Under the pieces are notes generated by a model. It was not told the origin of the DNA and did no database searches. It saw only the letters and a program-made list of their open reading frames with translations. Below, one piece after another: positions 33,079 to 40,266 of a stretch of DNA of 40,266 nt (its first letter is position 1; each line of letters begins with the position of its first letter). Made by a program: the position numbers and the translations under genes. The stretch is from an uncultured bacterium (GTDB lineage: Bacteria > Actinomycetota > Coriobacteriia > Coriobacteriales > Coriobacteriaceae): the NCBI GenBank assembly GCA_905215755.1, contig CAJMRE010000016.1, positions 1-40,266 of the forward strand, in the 5' to 3' direction.

Positions 33079-34407
33079 ATGAACGGATACAAGATTGTCA
33101 TCTGCGGCGGCGGCAGCACCTATACCGCCGGTATCGTCAAAGACCTGATTGATCAAAAGGACGAACTGGGGATTCGTGAGCTTTGGCTCTATGACATCGA
33201 CAAGGAACGCCAGGACACGGTCGCTGTGGTGGTTAAGGCAGTTATCGATGACCTTGCCCCCGAGATCCCCTTGCATGTAACCGTCGACCCCAAAGAGGCG
33301 TTTACAGATGCGAACTTTGTTATGGCGCAGATGCGCGTGGGCGGGCTCAAGATGCGTATCCAGGATGAGCAGATCAGCCTGCGCCATGGCGTAGTCGGCC
33401 AAGAGACCTGCGGAGCAGGTGGCATGGCCTATGGCATGAGGACCATCTTCCCCATGTGCGAGCTTGTCGATTTCTGCGAGGAGTACGCCTGCAAGGACTA
33501 CTGGATCGTCAACTACTCTAACCCCGCTGCCATCGTAGCCAAGGCGATGCACAAGCTGCGTCCAAACGCTCGCATTCTCGACATCTGCGATATGCCGGTA
33601 GAGATTGAAGCCCGCATGGCGGAGATTTTGGGCTGCGAACTCGACGACATTGAAGTCGACTACTTTGGCCTCAATCACTTTGGGTGGTATACCAGCGTAC
33701 GCTGCAAGGGCGTCGACGTTACGGACAAGCTCAAAGAGCACGTGCGTAAGTACGGTTACATTTCCGAGGCAAGCCTCAATGACGCATTGGTAAAGGACCC
33801 AGACTGGGCCCACACCTTCAAGAATGCGGCAACGATTTCTACGCTATTCCAGGATTACCTCCCCAACACCTATTACCAGTATTACCTGTTGCCCGATGCC
33901 TGCGTGGAGTACATGGACATCAATAACACGCGTGGCATGCAGGTCGTAAACGGCCGCGAAAAGCGTATCTTCGACGCATCTGCGGCGCTTAAGCGCGGTG
34001 AAAAGGTCGATCTCACGCAGTTCTACGTAGGCGTCCACGGCAGGTTCATTGTCGATGTCGTCAAGTCCCTGGCGAAGGATTTGCGCCATCGCCAGCTGGT
34101 GATTGTGCCCAATAATGGCGCAATCGAGAATCTCTCGGACGACGCGACCGTCGAGATTCCGGCGTACATCACCGATCGAGGAGCCGAACCGGTCCGCGTC
34201 GGGAAGATTCCCCGCTTCTACAAGGGCCTTATCGAGCAGCAGGATGCCTGCGAGGGCCTTGTGGTCGAGGCCGTTATCGAGGGCTCCTACCAGAAGGCAC
34301 TCGAGGCCTTCACCCTCAATCGCACGATTCCCTCAGCGCGCGTGGCTAAGGAAGTCTTGGACGACATGATCGAGGCGAACAAGGGCTATTGGCCTGAGCT
34401 GAAGTAG
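33079..34407 (+). CDS. 6-phospho-alpha-glucosidase, glycoside hydrolase family 4
   Basis: This 442-residue cytoplasmic enzyme hydrolyses the phosphorylated disaccharide brought in by the PTS, using NAD+ and Mn2+ in the redox-elimination mechanism of GH4. Visible motifs are the NAD loop CGGGSTYTAG at the N-terminus, NYSNPAAIVA, the metal-binding CDMP (cysteine ligand) and GLNHFGW. CDMP separates alpha-glucosidases of the GlvA/MalH/PagL type from the 6-phospho-beta branch, which has CNxP. The length fits GlvA (about 440). The ATG at 33079 gives the family-like MNGYKIVICGGG start; the ATG at 33070 lies too close to the AAAGG site. Confidence 0.92.
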   Translation: MNGYKIVICGGGSTYTAGIVKDLIDQKDELGIRELWLYDIDKERQDTVAVVVKAVIDDLAPEIPLHVTVDPKEAFTDANFVMAQMRVGGLKMRIQDEQISLRHGVVGQETCGAGGMAYGMRTIFPMCELVDFCEEYACKDYWIVNYSNPAAIVAKAMHKLRPNARILDICDMPVEIEARMAEILGCELDDIEVDYFGLNHFGWYTSVRCKGVDVTDKLKEHVRKYGYISEASLNDALVKDPDWAHTFKNAATISTLFQDYLPNTYYQYYLLPDACVEYMDINNTRGMQVVNGREKRIFDASAALKRGEKVDLTQFYVGVHGRFIVDVVKSLAKDLRHRQLVIVPNNGAIENLSDDATVEIPAYITDRGAEPVRVGKIPRFYKGLIEQQDACEGLVVEAVIEGSYQKALEAFTLNRTIPSARVAKEVLDDMIEANKGYWPELK

Positions 34408-34432
34408 AGAAGCCATCCAGATAGCAAAAGCA

Positions 34433-34475
34433 CAAAAGGTGGCCTCAAGGCAAAATGCTTTGGGGTCACCTTTTG
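34433..34475. terminator. Bidirectional terminator between GH4 and RpiR genes
   Basis: CAAAAGGTGGCCTCAAGGCA (34433-34452) pairs with 34456-34475 at 17 of 20 positions, the rest being G-U-type. T-runs stand on both strands (TTTTG at 34471-34475 on the plus strand; TTTTG opposite). It separates two convergent genes. Confidence 0.8.
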
Positions 34476-34480
34476 TATGA

Positions 34481-35338
34481 CTAAATCTCCGCAAAACTCG
34501 TAAAGATGAACGAATCGGCCTCGTGTTTTACACGATAGTTCTCTTGATAATCCTGATTGAATATAAGCGAATAAATAACCTGAAGCGTATACGTGAGCGA
34601 GATCATGGAAGAGTAATTGGCAACCTTTCCAATCACGCGCTCTGATTTTGGAATGAGCAAGACAGTGTCGCATTGCCTGGCGAGCGCCGAATCAGAAAAC
34701 GCCGTGATTAAACACGGCTTGATTCCGCGCTCGGAAAGAGCGGCGGCGTATTTGGAATAATCATAGTGAATGCCGCTGTAGCTTAGGAATAAAAACAGGT
34801 CGCCGGGCCTACCGTTCTTAACGTGCAGTGTCTGCAGGCCACCGTCGTCCGCCATGGTGACATGACGATCGAGCTTGAGAAGATTGTTGCGAAAGATACA
34901 TCCCGCCAGATAGCTTTCCCCTTTAGCAAAGATGTAAATTCGCGGGGCGCTAAGAACTGCCTTGGCGATTATGCTCAATTTGGCGCTATCGAGCTCGATT
35001 TTCGTTTGATCTATGACGCCCTTCAGGAGATTTGCAAGGTTGCCCTCGATGGCCTCAATTGAATCGGTACTGCCAAAAGGACGATTGTGATCGACAGTGG
35101 CAGCCAGAAGATAGTCTCCGCTTATCTCCTGGATGAGCTGCATGATCAACTCTCGATAGCCGCTTAGGCCCAATTTCTTACAAAAGCGGATGATTGTCGC
35201 GTTCGAGGTGTAAGTCTCCTGTGCGAGCTTTGCCATAGTGAGGGTCTTAAGGTCGCCGGTATGATTGAGCAGATAGGTAGCAATGGCTCGGTCGGTTTCA
35301 TTAAAAGACGCGCTGTTACGCAGGCTGTCAAGAATCAT
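34481..35338 (-). CDS. RpiR/MurR-family transcriptional regulator
   Basis: This 285-residue regulator is probably specific to the neighbouring alpha-glucoside cassette. The N-terminal HTH_6 domain (1-77) has ATYLLNHTGDLKTLTMAKLA and TSNATIIRFCKKLGLSGYRE. A SIS sugar-phosphate-binding domain (about 125-250) has IYIFAKGESYLAG and FLFLSYSGIHYDY, the last being the phosphosugar loop region. It would sense a phosphorylated sugar from the PTS or GH4 reaction. The start at 35338 follows GGAG. A candidate operator is the palindrome at 31058. Orientation is convergent with the cassette, an arrangement also seen in RpiR/GH4 loci. Confidence 0.88.
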   Translation of the reverse strand: MILDSLRNSASFNETDRAIATYLLNHTGDLKTLTMAKLAQETYTSNATIIRFCKKLGLSGYRELIMQLIQEISGDYLLAATVDHNRPFGSTDSIEAIEGNLANLLKGVIDQTKIELDSAKLSIIAKAVLSAPRIYIFAKGESYLAGCIFRNNLLKLDRHVTMADDGGLQTLHVKNGRPGDLFLFLSYSGIHYDYSKYAAALSERGIKPCLITAFSDSALARQCDTVLLIPKSERVIGKVANYSSMISLTYTLQVIYSLIFNQDYQENYRVKHEADSFIFTSFAEI

Positions 35339-35880
35339 GGTCGCTCCGATCGCTTTAGTTTGCCACTTAATTATGTCATTATCAAAACGACGGGCAGCTC
35401 TTCATGCGCTGACTCATGTCCTGCAATCTCTCTTCTGATATTCCGCATGCTTCGGCAACATTATTTGTGCGGAGCGCATCGCTCAAGTCGCAGCGAACAG
35501 ATACGAAGAAGTTCGATTGCCAGAATTCATTGCCCGCCTTGAGACGCAGAGACAGCCTCCGAACAAGCTACATGCGGACTTGAGACAGCATAGCGCTCGC
35601 CCGTCGGCATCCTACAACCCGTATCCCCCACTCCCCTGTTTCCGTGTTGAGAGCAATAGACGGGGTTCCAAGGGGACTCGTCCCTTTGGCGCGCAAGGTC
35701 CGGGGGCGGCGCAATCCATCCCCGGCACTATTATTAGCTAAGGACCGCCGAAACTCCTCCCAATTGGAGTTTATCGGTCGATAAGTCAAGCCGACCGGCC
35801 CGCGATTATCAATGGTTTATTTGCTTCACATAATAAATTGACTCAGGATTCACCCGCAATTCACCCGCAAAGTAAACCGA
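35339..35880. other. Intergenic region without a recognised gene
   Basis: No frame in this 540-base stretch has a ribosome site and a recognisable protein. Only low-quality frames of 70-90 codons are present. Just before the tRNA terminator TTCACCCGCAA occurs twice in tandem-like form at about 35849-35871. The interval probably holds the RpiR promoter on its left side and island-end relics on its right. Confidence 0.5.
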
Positions 35881-35885
35881 TAAAG

Positions 35886-35916
35886 AAAAAGCTCGGAAGC
35901 AATTTTGCTTCCGAGC
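35886..35916 (-). terminator. Terminator of tRNA-fMet
   Basis: GCTCGGAAGC (35891-35900) pairs perfectly with 35907-35916 over a six-base loop. On the minus strand it is followed by TTTTTC. It lies 11 bases after the tRNA 3' end and was probably supplied by the integrated element, since the distal copy has its own, different terminator. Confidence 0.9.
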
Positions 35917-35926
35917 TGCAAGTTCT

Positions 35927-36003
35927 TGGTCGCGGGGGCAGGATTTGAACCTACGACCTCCGGGTTATGAGCCCGGCGAGCTACCAGACTGCTCCACCCC
36001 GCA
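35927..36003 (-). tRNA. tRNA-fMet (initiator, anticodon CAT), CCA encoded
   Basis: The 77-base cloverleaf reads from 36003 leftward and ends with encoded CCA (TGGT on the plus strand at 35927-35930 is ACCA). The anticodon is CAT. Initiator hallmarks are the three G-C pairs in the anticodon stem (GGGCTCATAACCC) and a non-Watson-Crick 1:72 position (U1 opposite G72), where E. coli has C1-A72. The T-arm is GGTTCAAATCC. It serves as the integration site of the island to its left: its 3' half is repeated exactly at 25919-25976 and with three changes at 30508-30555. Confidence 0.95.
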
Positions 36004-36034
36004 ATGTCTGGGCGCCTCATGTGCGCAAGAAAGA

Positions 36035-36063
36035 ATATTACGTGGGAGTTCGGTAAACGGCAA
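36035..36063 (-). promoter_or_regulatory. Promoter of tRNA-fMet
   Basis: On the minus strand TTGCCG (36058-36063) and TAATAT (36035-36040) are exactly 17 bases apart. The -10 box is about 31 bases before the mature tRNA 5' end. Confidence 0.8.
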
Positions 36064-36200
36064 GGAAAATCTCGTAGAGCATAATTCCTTCATATTTAAA
36101 ACCCCTCAGCCCATATCGCCGTAAACGAATCGCAGCCGAGCGCCGCCGACGGCACGTATACAATGGTGCGCGTCCTTTTACGCCGACACCGGGAGTAGAC

Positions 36201-36974
36201 ATGCTGCTCGCTATCGATATGGGAAACACGCAGACGGCCATGGGCCTGTTTGACGGAGACGAGCTGGTGCAGTCGTGGCGCATGCCCACCGACCGCTCCT
36301 ATACCGCCGACGAGATTCACGTGCGCCTGATGGGCTTCTTTAAGATGTACGACCTCTCGCTCGACGCGGTCGACGCGATCGCCTTCGCCGGCGTGGTGCC
36401 GCAGCTCTCGCGCGAGTGGCACACCGTGGCCGACCGCATCGCGGCAGACGCCATCGTTATCGGGCCGCAGACCGCCGCCGTGACCAAGCTGCGCGCGGCA
36501 CGCCCCCAGGCCGTGGGTGCCGACCGCGTCGCCAACGCCGTTGCGGCCGAAACTTTCTACGGCGCGCCGGCAATCGTGGTGGACTTTGGCACCGCGACCA
36601 ATATCGACGTCATCGACGAGGACGGCTATTACATTGGCGGAGCGATCGCGCCGGGCATCCGCATCTCCATGGACGCGCTTGCCGCCCGTGCCGCCAAGCT
36701 CGCCAGCGTGCCGCTCGAGGCGCCCGAACACGCCATCGGCCGCGATACCGAGGAGTGCATCAAGGTCGGCGCCGTGATGGGCGCCGCCGCCATGGCCGAG
36801 GGCCTGGTCGCGCGCATGAAGCGCGAGCTGGGCCGCGAGGACGCCATCGTCATCGCCACGGGCGGTCTCGCCAGCATCGTCGCCGATTCGACCGATGCCT
36901 TCGACGTGGTCGATGGACAGCTCACCATCAAGGGCATCTGCGAAATCTACCGCCGCATGCAGGAGCTGGGATAG
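36201..36974 (+). CDS. coaX: Type III pantothenate kinase
   Basis: This 257-residue cytoplasmic enzyme phosphorylates pantothenate with ATP, the first step of coenzyme A synthesis. It has the ASKHA-fold phosphate loop DMGNTQTAMGLF at the N-terminus, GADRVANAVAA, DFGTATNID and GGAIAPGIRISMDALAA, which are the motifs of the type III (CoaX) family. The length is typical. GGGAG lies five to six bases before the ATG, and TACAAT at about 36159 is a candidate -10 box. CoaX kinases resist feedback by CoA and need a monovalent cation. The right neighbour is a hairpin repeat, so it appears monocistronic. It is the first clear core gene past the island. Confidence 0.95.
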   Translation: MLLAIDMGNTQTAMGLFDGDELVQSWRMPTDRSYTADEIHVRLMGFFKMYDLSLDAVDAIAFAGVVPQLSREWHTVADRIAADAIVIGPQTAAVTKLRAARPQAVGADRVANAVAAETFYGAPAIVVDFGTATNIDVIDEDGYYIGGAIAPGIRISMDALAARAAKLASVPLEAPEHAIGRDTEECIKVGAVMGAAAMAEGLVARMKRELGREDAIVIATGGLASIVADSTDAFDVVDGQLTIKGICEIYRRMQELG

Positions 36975-37029
36975 AGCAGGGGCTTAAGTCGAGCACGGGC
37001 GCGAGCGGCGAACTAAGCAATGCATTGGT

Positions 37030-37072
37030 CCTATTCCTCAAAATCGAAAATTTTTCAGTTTTGAGGAATAGG
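37030..37072. repeat. ATTCCTCAAAA hairpin, copy 1
   Basis: CCTATTCCTCAAAA (37030-37043) and TTTTGAGGAATAGG (37059-37072) are perfect 14-base arms around CGAAAATTTTTCAGT-type loop text. It lies eight bases beyond the stop of the minus-strand ATPase and 55 after coaX, so it may also serve as terminator for both. Confidence 0.85.
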
Positions 37073-37079
37073 CTTTCCG

Positions 37080-38276
37080 CTACGCCTCGCCGCACAACCA
37101 CCTCGCCAGGTCCACGATCTGCACTCCGTCGCGATCCGTGGCCTCGTGATGCGTGCGGGCGAGAATCATCTTGGGATACGCATCGCCAATGCTCAGCAGT
37201 GGCGAAATCTCGCGTTCAAATGTCTTATCCGAGCTGATGTCGTCGCTCACCTGAATGTAGAGTTTCTCGCTCCGCTTGATTGCTACAAAGTCTATTTCCT
37301 TTTTATAGAGCACGCCGACGTATACCTCGTATCCGCGACGCAGCAGCTCGATTGCCACCATGTTCTCGTATACGCGTCCCCAATCCATATCACGTGTACC
37401 AAGAAGCGCATATTTAAACGCATGGTCCGCCAGATAGTACTTCTCGCCGCTCTTAAGGTATTTTTTGCCGCGAATGTCGTACCGACGAACTTTATAGAAG
37501 GCAAACGCATCGCACAGGTACCCCATGTACGTGCCGACCGTCTTGTTCGTAATCTTTAGCCCATCCGCATTTAATGCATCAGTAATGTTGCGTGCCGACG
37601 CAATGTTAGAAACGTTGTCCATCATGTAATCGGCAATGCGCAGCAGCGCCGATTCGTTTCTCACGTTATGCCGCTGCACGATATCTCTCACAATGAGCGT
37701 CTTGAAGACGTTGGAGAGATATTGATAGCGCTGCTCCTGCAGTGGATAAGGGTAAGAGCCGGACATACCGCCGGTTCTCGCGTACTCATCGAAGTCGCGG
37801 TCGACCTCGCCCTCGTCGCCATAGAGACGATACTCCTCAAACGAGAATGGGAAAACCTCGATCTCGAACGTACGCCCCGTAAAGAGCGTCGACAGATCGC
37901 TCGACAGCAAAAAGGCATTCGATCCGGTGATGAAGATGTCGTACTGCTCGGATGCATGGAGGCTGTTGATCGCGCGTTCAAAGCCGTCGCACATCTGAAC
38001 CTCATCGATAAGCAGGAAGTTTTGCTTGTCGGACGCTCGATGCTCTTTTACATAGGCGAGCAGGGCATGATATTCGAGCAGGTCCTCGAACTCGTCGAGG
38101 TTGTAATTGATATGGATGACATTCGAATTGGACAGATTTGCCTCCACGTAATCGCGGAGGGCCTCGAGCAATTTTGACTTACCGCCACGGCGAATGCCCG
38201 TTATGACCTTGATGTCCGGCACGCCAATAAGGCTCGTCAACATGTCCATGTATGACGTTCTATTGATGAGTTTCAT
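37080..38276 (-). CDS. AAA_14 / DUF4143 family ATPase
   Basis: This 398-residue protein has an N-terminal AAA_14 ATPase domain: Walker A GIRRGGKS (27-34), Walker B FLLIDEVQ (about 88-95) and sensor text FITGSNAFLLSSDL. A C-terminal DUF4143 domain (about 210-350) follows, with KKEIDFVAI as a restriction-nuclease-like element near residue 325. GGGAGG lies six bases upstream of the ATG. The family is abundant in gut bacteria and archaea, in many copies per genome, and its function is unknown. Here one hairpin lies after the gene and two similar ones before it, which suggests that gene and repeats spread as one unit. The EIDF element is intact, so nuclease activity cannot be ruled out. Confidence 0.88.
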   Translation of the reverse strand: MKLINRTSYMDMLTSLIGVPDIKVITGIRRGGKSKLLEALRDYVEANLSNSNVIHINYNLDEFEDLLEYHALLAYVKEHRASDKQNFLLIDEVQMCDGFERAINSLHASEQYDIFITGSNAFLLSSDLSTLFTGRTFEIEVFPFSFEEYRLYGDEGEVDRDFDEYARTGGMSGSYPYPLQEQRYQYLSNVFKTLIVRDIVQRHNVRNESALLRIADYMMDNVSNIASARNITDALNADGLKITNKTVGTYMGYLCDAFAFYKVRRYDIRGKKYLKSGEKYYLADHAFKYALLGTRDMDWGRVYENMVAIELLRRGYEVYVGVLYKKEIDFVAIKRSEKLYIQVSDDISSDKTFEREISPLLSIGDAYPKMILARTHHEATDRDGVQIVDLARWLCGEA

Positions 38277-38302
38277 TGGCGCCTCCCTGCGGTCTTTTAT
38301 CG

Positions 38303-38343
38303 CTATTCCTCAAAAACGAAAATTTTTCAGTTTCGAGGAATAG
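38303..38343. repeat. ATTCCTCAAAA hairpin, copy 2
   Basis: CTATTCCTCAAAA (38303-38315) and TTTCGAGGAATAG (38331-38343) form a 13-base stem with one mismatch, with the same loop orientation as copy 1. It lies 27 bases upstream of the ATPase start, so it is probably in its leader or promoter. Confidence 0.85.
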
Positions 38344-38388
38344 GCTCTGCAACGAATATACCTCGCAAAAGCCCGAGCTGGCTTAATT

Positions 38389-38429
38389 CTATTCCTCAAA
38401 ATCGAAAAATTTTCAGTTTTGAGGAATAG
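38389..38429. repeat. ATTCCTCAAAA hairpin, copy 3
   Basis: CTATTCCTCAAAA (38389-38401) and TTTTGAGGAATAG (38417-38429) are perfect 13-base arms with a loop like that of the other copies. All three copies share one orientation, judged by the asymmetrical loop TCGAAAATTTTTCAG. Confidence 0.85.
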
Positions 38430-38457
38430 GTCCGAGGTGCTACCCCGCAGTCACGCA

Positions 38458-38489
38458 AAGCCCTCCCCGGCACAGGCCGAAGAGGGCTT
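38458..38489 (-). terminator. Terminator of the folate operon
   Basis: AAGCCCTC (38458-38465) pairs with GAGGGCTT (38482-38489) and is followed on the minus strand by TTTGCGTG. The U-run is short, so its strength is unsure. Confidence 0.55.
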
Positions 38490-38526
38490 CGTTGTCATCG
38501 TTGTCTTTGAGCGCGGGCGCCTCGCG

Positions 38527-39228
38527 TTACAGTCCGCGAATCCGTACGGCCTCAGGCGGAAACTCCTGCTCGCCGGCATCGGTCTTGATGGTCGCGCGAC
38601 CCCAGATGCCCAAGCCCGCAAACACACCGACCGCAAGCGGCAAGCCGTTGGGCGACACCGCCGCAACTTGGCGACCGAGCAGCGGCACCATATCGAAGTA
38701 CTCGCCCAACACGGGGGCCAACGGCCCTGCGGCGCCTTGCGGCGTGTTGGCAACAACCGCCCAGGCGTCCACGCGGGCCAGCACGGCGGCGGCCAGCGCC
38801 TCGACCAGCGCTTCGTCAGCCACGTCCACACCAAGCTCGCTCAACGCCGAACGCTCAATATCCACCGTCACGGCACCGAACATGCCCGCGGCACCGGCAC
38901 CGCCGTTCACGGCAACACGCGCGAGCGACGTCTCAAACGCAGGCGCACCGCACACGATATCGCTCGGCCACCGGATACCCACCTTGCCGGCAAGGCCCAG
39001 GCCCGGCGTCGACACTGTGCCCACAAGCGCATCCATCATGCCCATCGCGGCCACAAACGGCAGGCCGTGGAAGGCGTGCATATTCACATCCGGACGCACG
39101 ACCAGCGAAAACGTCAGCGAAGCATCGCCCGCGCTCCACGCGCACCAGCCCGCGGACACGCCCTCGCGGCCCGCGTTACGCGCCGCGTCGAGCTCGGTGC
39201 CGGCGGCAACAGCATTCATCTCGATCAT
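38527..39228 (-). CDS. Divergent biotin-protein-ligase-like protein lacking the GRGRxGR loop
   Basis: This 233-residue protein follows the BPL/LplA fold. The N-terminal region has DAARNAGREGVSAG followed directly by SLTFSLVVRPDVN, where BirA-type ligases have the nucleotide-binding GRGRxGRxW loop in between. GIRWPSDIVCG replaces (L)KWPNDI, so Arg stands for the catalytic Lys. A C-terminal BirA-like barrel (about 190-233) ends with PPEAVRIRGL. Loss of both motifs suggests it no longer makes biotinyl-AMP. It starts at the base after the FolK stop (TAG then ATG), so translation is coupled to folate genes. Its function is unknown; an alternative is an unusual acyltransferase of the same fold. Confidence 0.65.
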   Translation of the reverse strand: MIEMNAVAAGTELDAARNAGREGVSAGWCAWSAGDASLTFSLVVRPDVNMHAFHGLPFVAAMGMMDALVGTVSTPGLGLAGKVGIRWPSDIVCGAPAFETSLARVAVNGGAGAAGMFGAVTVDIERSALSELGVDVADEALVEALAAAVLARVDAWAVVANTPQGAAGPLAPVLGEYFDMVPLLGRQVAAVSPNGLPLAVGVFAGLGIWGRATIKTDAGEQEFPPEAVRIRGL

Positions 39229-40266
39229 CTACATACGCCCCAATTCGCCAACGATATGGCCCACGCGGTCCTCGGGCTCCTTGACCTCGACACCGTTGTA
39301 GCGGAAGAACCGCGCCGGGTCGTGCATCAGGTCCTCGAGCGGCACCAGCACAAAGTCGCGCTCGCCAATGAGAGGATGCGGCAGGCGCAGCTTTTTGCCG
39401 CCGTGGGTCTCGCCATCCATCCACAGCAGGTCCAGGTCGATGGTGCGCGGACCGTTGGCCTTGGCCTTCTTGGAGCGGTCGCGCCCCAGCTCGGCCTCGA
39501 TCTTCATGAGCTCATCGAGCAGCACCAGCGGCGCCAGCTCGGTCTTGATCTCGATGACGGCGTTGGCAAACGCGTCCTGGCGCGTCTCGTAGGCCGGCTC
39601 GCTCTCGTAAATCTTGGAGGAGTTGGACACGCAGGTGAGTGGAATCTCGGCGATCATCTCGCGTGCGGCGCGGATGTTGTCGCAGCGATGCCCCAGGTTG
39701 GAGCCCACGGCCACAAACGCGCGGCGCGGCTGCGGCTTGGCAACCGCCCAGTAACCGTTCAGGAACTGCGCAAAACCCGCGGCGTCGTGCACGCGCACGA
39801 TGTTGGCACCGGCCTGGATGGCGCCCAGGCACACGCCAAACGTAGCGGCATCGCGCTCGGCGGCCTCGGTCACGCCCGAGACGGCGCCCACAAAGCGCTT
39901 GCGCGACACGGCGCACATGAGCGGGTAGCCCAGCGACGCCATCTTGGCAGTCTCGCGCTGGATGACGATGTCCTCGTTAGCCGACTTACCAAAGCCCGGG
40001 CCAGGATCGATGCAGATGCGGTCGCGCGACACGCCGGCATGGATGAGCGTGCGGGCCTGGTCGGACAGAAAGCCCATGACGCGGCGCATGATGGGCGCCG
40101 AATCGGGCAGGGTAAAGCGGCGGAGCTGCGAGGTGGGCACATAGGCCTCCTCACGGCGGGCACTGCGGCGCATCATGGCGGCCAGGCGGTCATTGGACTC
40201 CGATGCGGCCTCGGTGGCTGCGGGCGCGGCCTCGGGCGCGGGCGCGACGGTCTCGGCGGCAGCAAC
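39229..40266 (-). CDS. Bifunctional dihydropteroate synthase / HPPK (FolP-FolK), 5' end outside window
   Basis: The frame runs off the right edge; 345 residues are visible. The first part is the end of dihydropteroate synthase: CIDPGPGFGKS, then SRKRFVGAVSG, the pterin-site Lys-Arg region. From about residue 200 of the visible part comes HPPK: AFVAVGSNLGHR, YESEPAY, then GRDRSKKAKANGPRTIDLDL with the ATP/pterin-binding Asp pair, and LPHPLIGERDFVLVPL. Together they catalyse two steps of folate synthesis (pyrophosphorylation, then coupling to p-aminobenzoate). An Ala/Pro/Glu-rich insertion lies just inside the window edge, before VPTSQLRRFTLPDS, where the synthase normally has only a short loop. 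The next gene abuts the stop. Confidence 0.92.
   Translation of the reverse strand, partial: VAAAETVAPAPEAAPAATEAASESNDRLAAMMRRSARREEAYVPTSQLRRFTLPDSAPIMRRVMGFLSDQARTLIHAGVSRDRICIDPGPGFGKSANEDIVIQRETAKMASLGYPLMCAVSRKRFVGAVSGVTEAAERDAATFGVCLGAIQAGANIVRVHDAAGFAQFLNGYWAVAKPQPRRAFVAVGSNLGHRCDNIRAAREMIAEIPLTCVSNSSKIYESEPAYETRQDAFANAVIEIKTELAPLVLLDELMKIEAELGRDRSKKAKANGPRTIDLDLLWMDGETHGGKKLRLPHPLIGERDFVLVPLEDLMHDPARFFRYNGVEVKEPEDRVGHIVGELGRM

Noticed and set aside
35568..35789. Minus-strand frame of 73 codons before the tRNA terminator
   Set aside because: No ribosome site, no family resemblance, and it contains repetitive intergenic text.

Overview
This window looks like chromosomal DNA of a gut Coriobacteriia species, most likely Collinsella (Actinomycetota). 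That is inferred from the high GC content, the long open shadow frames opposite real genes, an Ech-type hydrogenase beside an FctA-type pilin, and dense intergenic hairpin repeats. No ribosomal RNA is present to confirm it.

Layout. (1) 1-9211 is a transport and signalling block: an FtsX-type permease with its ATPase (201-3589), flanked on both sides by homologous GGGGAC repeat modules; a three-gene ABC-2 exporter operon (3913-7240); and a divergent NarL-type two-component system (7440-9211). (2) 9212-16780 is dominated by a 2094-residue sortase-anchored surface protein (vWA domain plus about ten pilin-type repeats). It is flanked on each side by two large nested hairpin elements whose arms differ between copies but stay self-complementary. 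(3) 16790-22431 is a complete minus-strand Ech [NiFe] hydrogenase operon in the order A-B-C-D-E-F, with EchA and EchB fused into one polypeptide. (4) 22577-25486 holds a stand-alone helix-turn-helix protein of transposase type and an OYE-like FMN/4Fe-4S/FAD reductase.

(5) 25895-36003 is a composite island at the 3' end of an initiator tRNA-fMet gene. The intact tRNA lies at 35927-36003. A 58-bp exact copy of its 3' part and flank lies at 25919-25976, and a third, diverged copy lies at 30508-30555. The distal segment (25977-30507) carries an AlbA/HATPase regulator-like gene, a small membrane protein, an HTH protein and several broken genes. The proximal segment (30556-35926) carries an integrase remnant and an alpha-glucoside cassette: PTS EIICB, a small membrane protein, a GH4 6-phospho-alpha-glucosidase and a convergent RpiR-type regulator. 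(6) 36035-40266 returns to core genes: coaX, a hairpin-flanked AAA/DUF4143 ATPase, and the end of a folate operon (FolP-FolK fusion followed by a degenerate biotin-ligase-like protein), cut by the window edge.

How the genes fit together. The Ech complex would couple ferredoxin oxidation to H2 formation and ion translocation, which suits a fermenter. The PTS/GH4 cassette imports a disaccharide as its phosphate and hydrolyses it in the cytoplasm. The two-component system probably controls the divergent exporter. The strongest candidates for undescribed biology are the covarying nested hairpins around the pilin gene, the triple tandem hairpin at 25623-25845, the EchA-EchB fusion, and the layered tRNA-fMet attachment sites.
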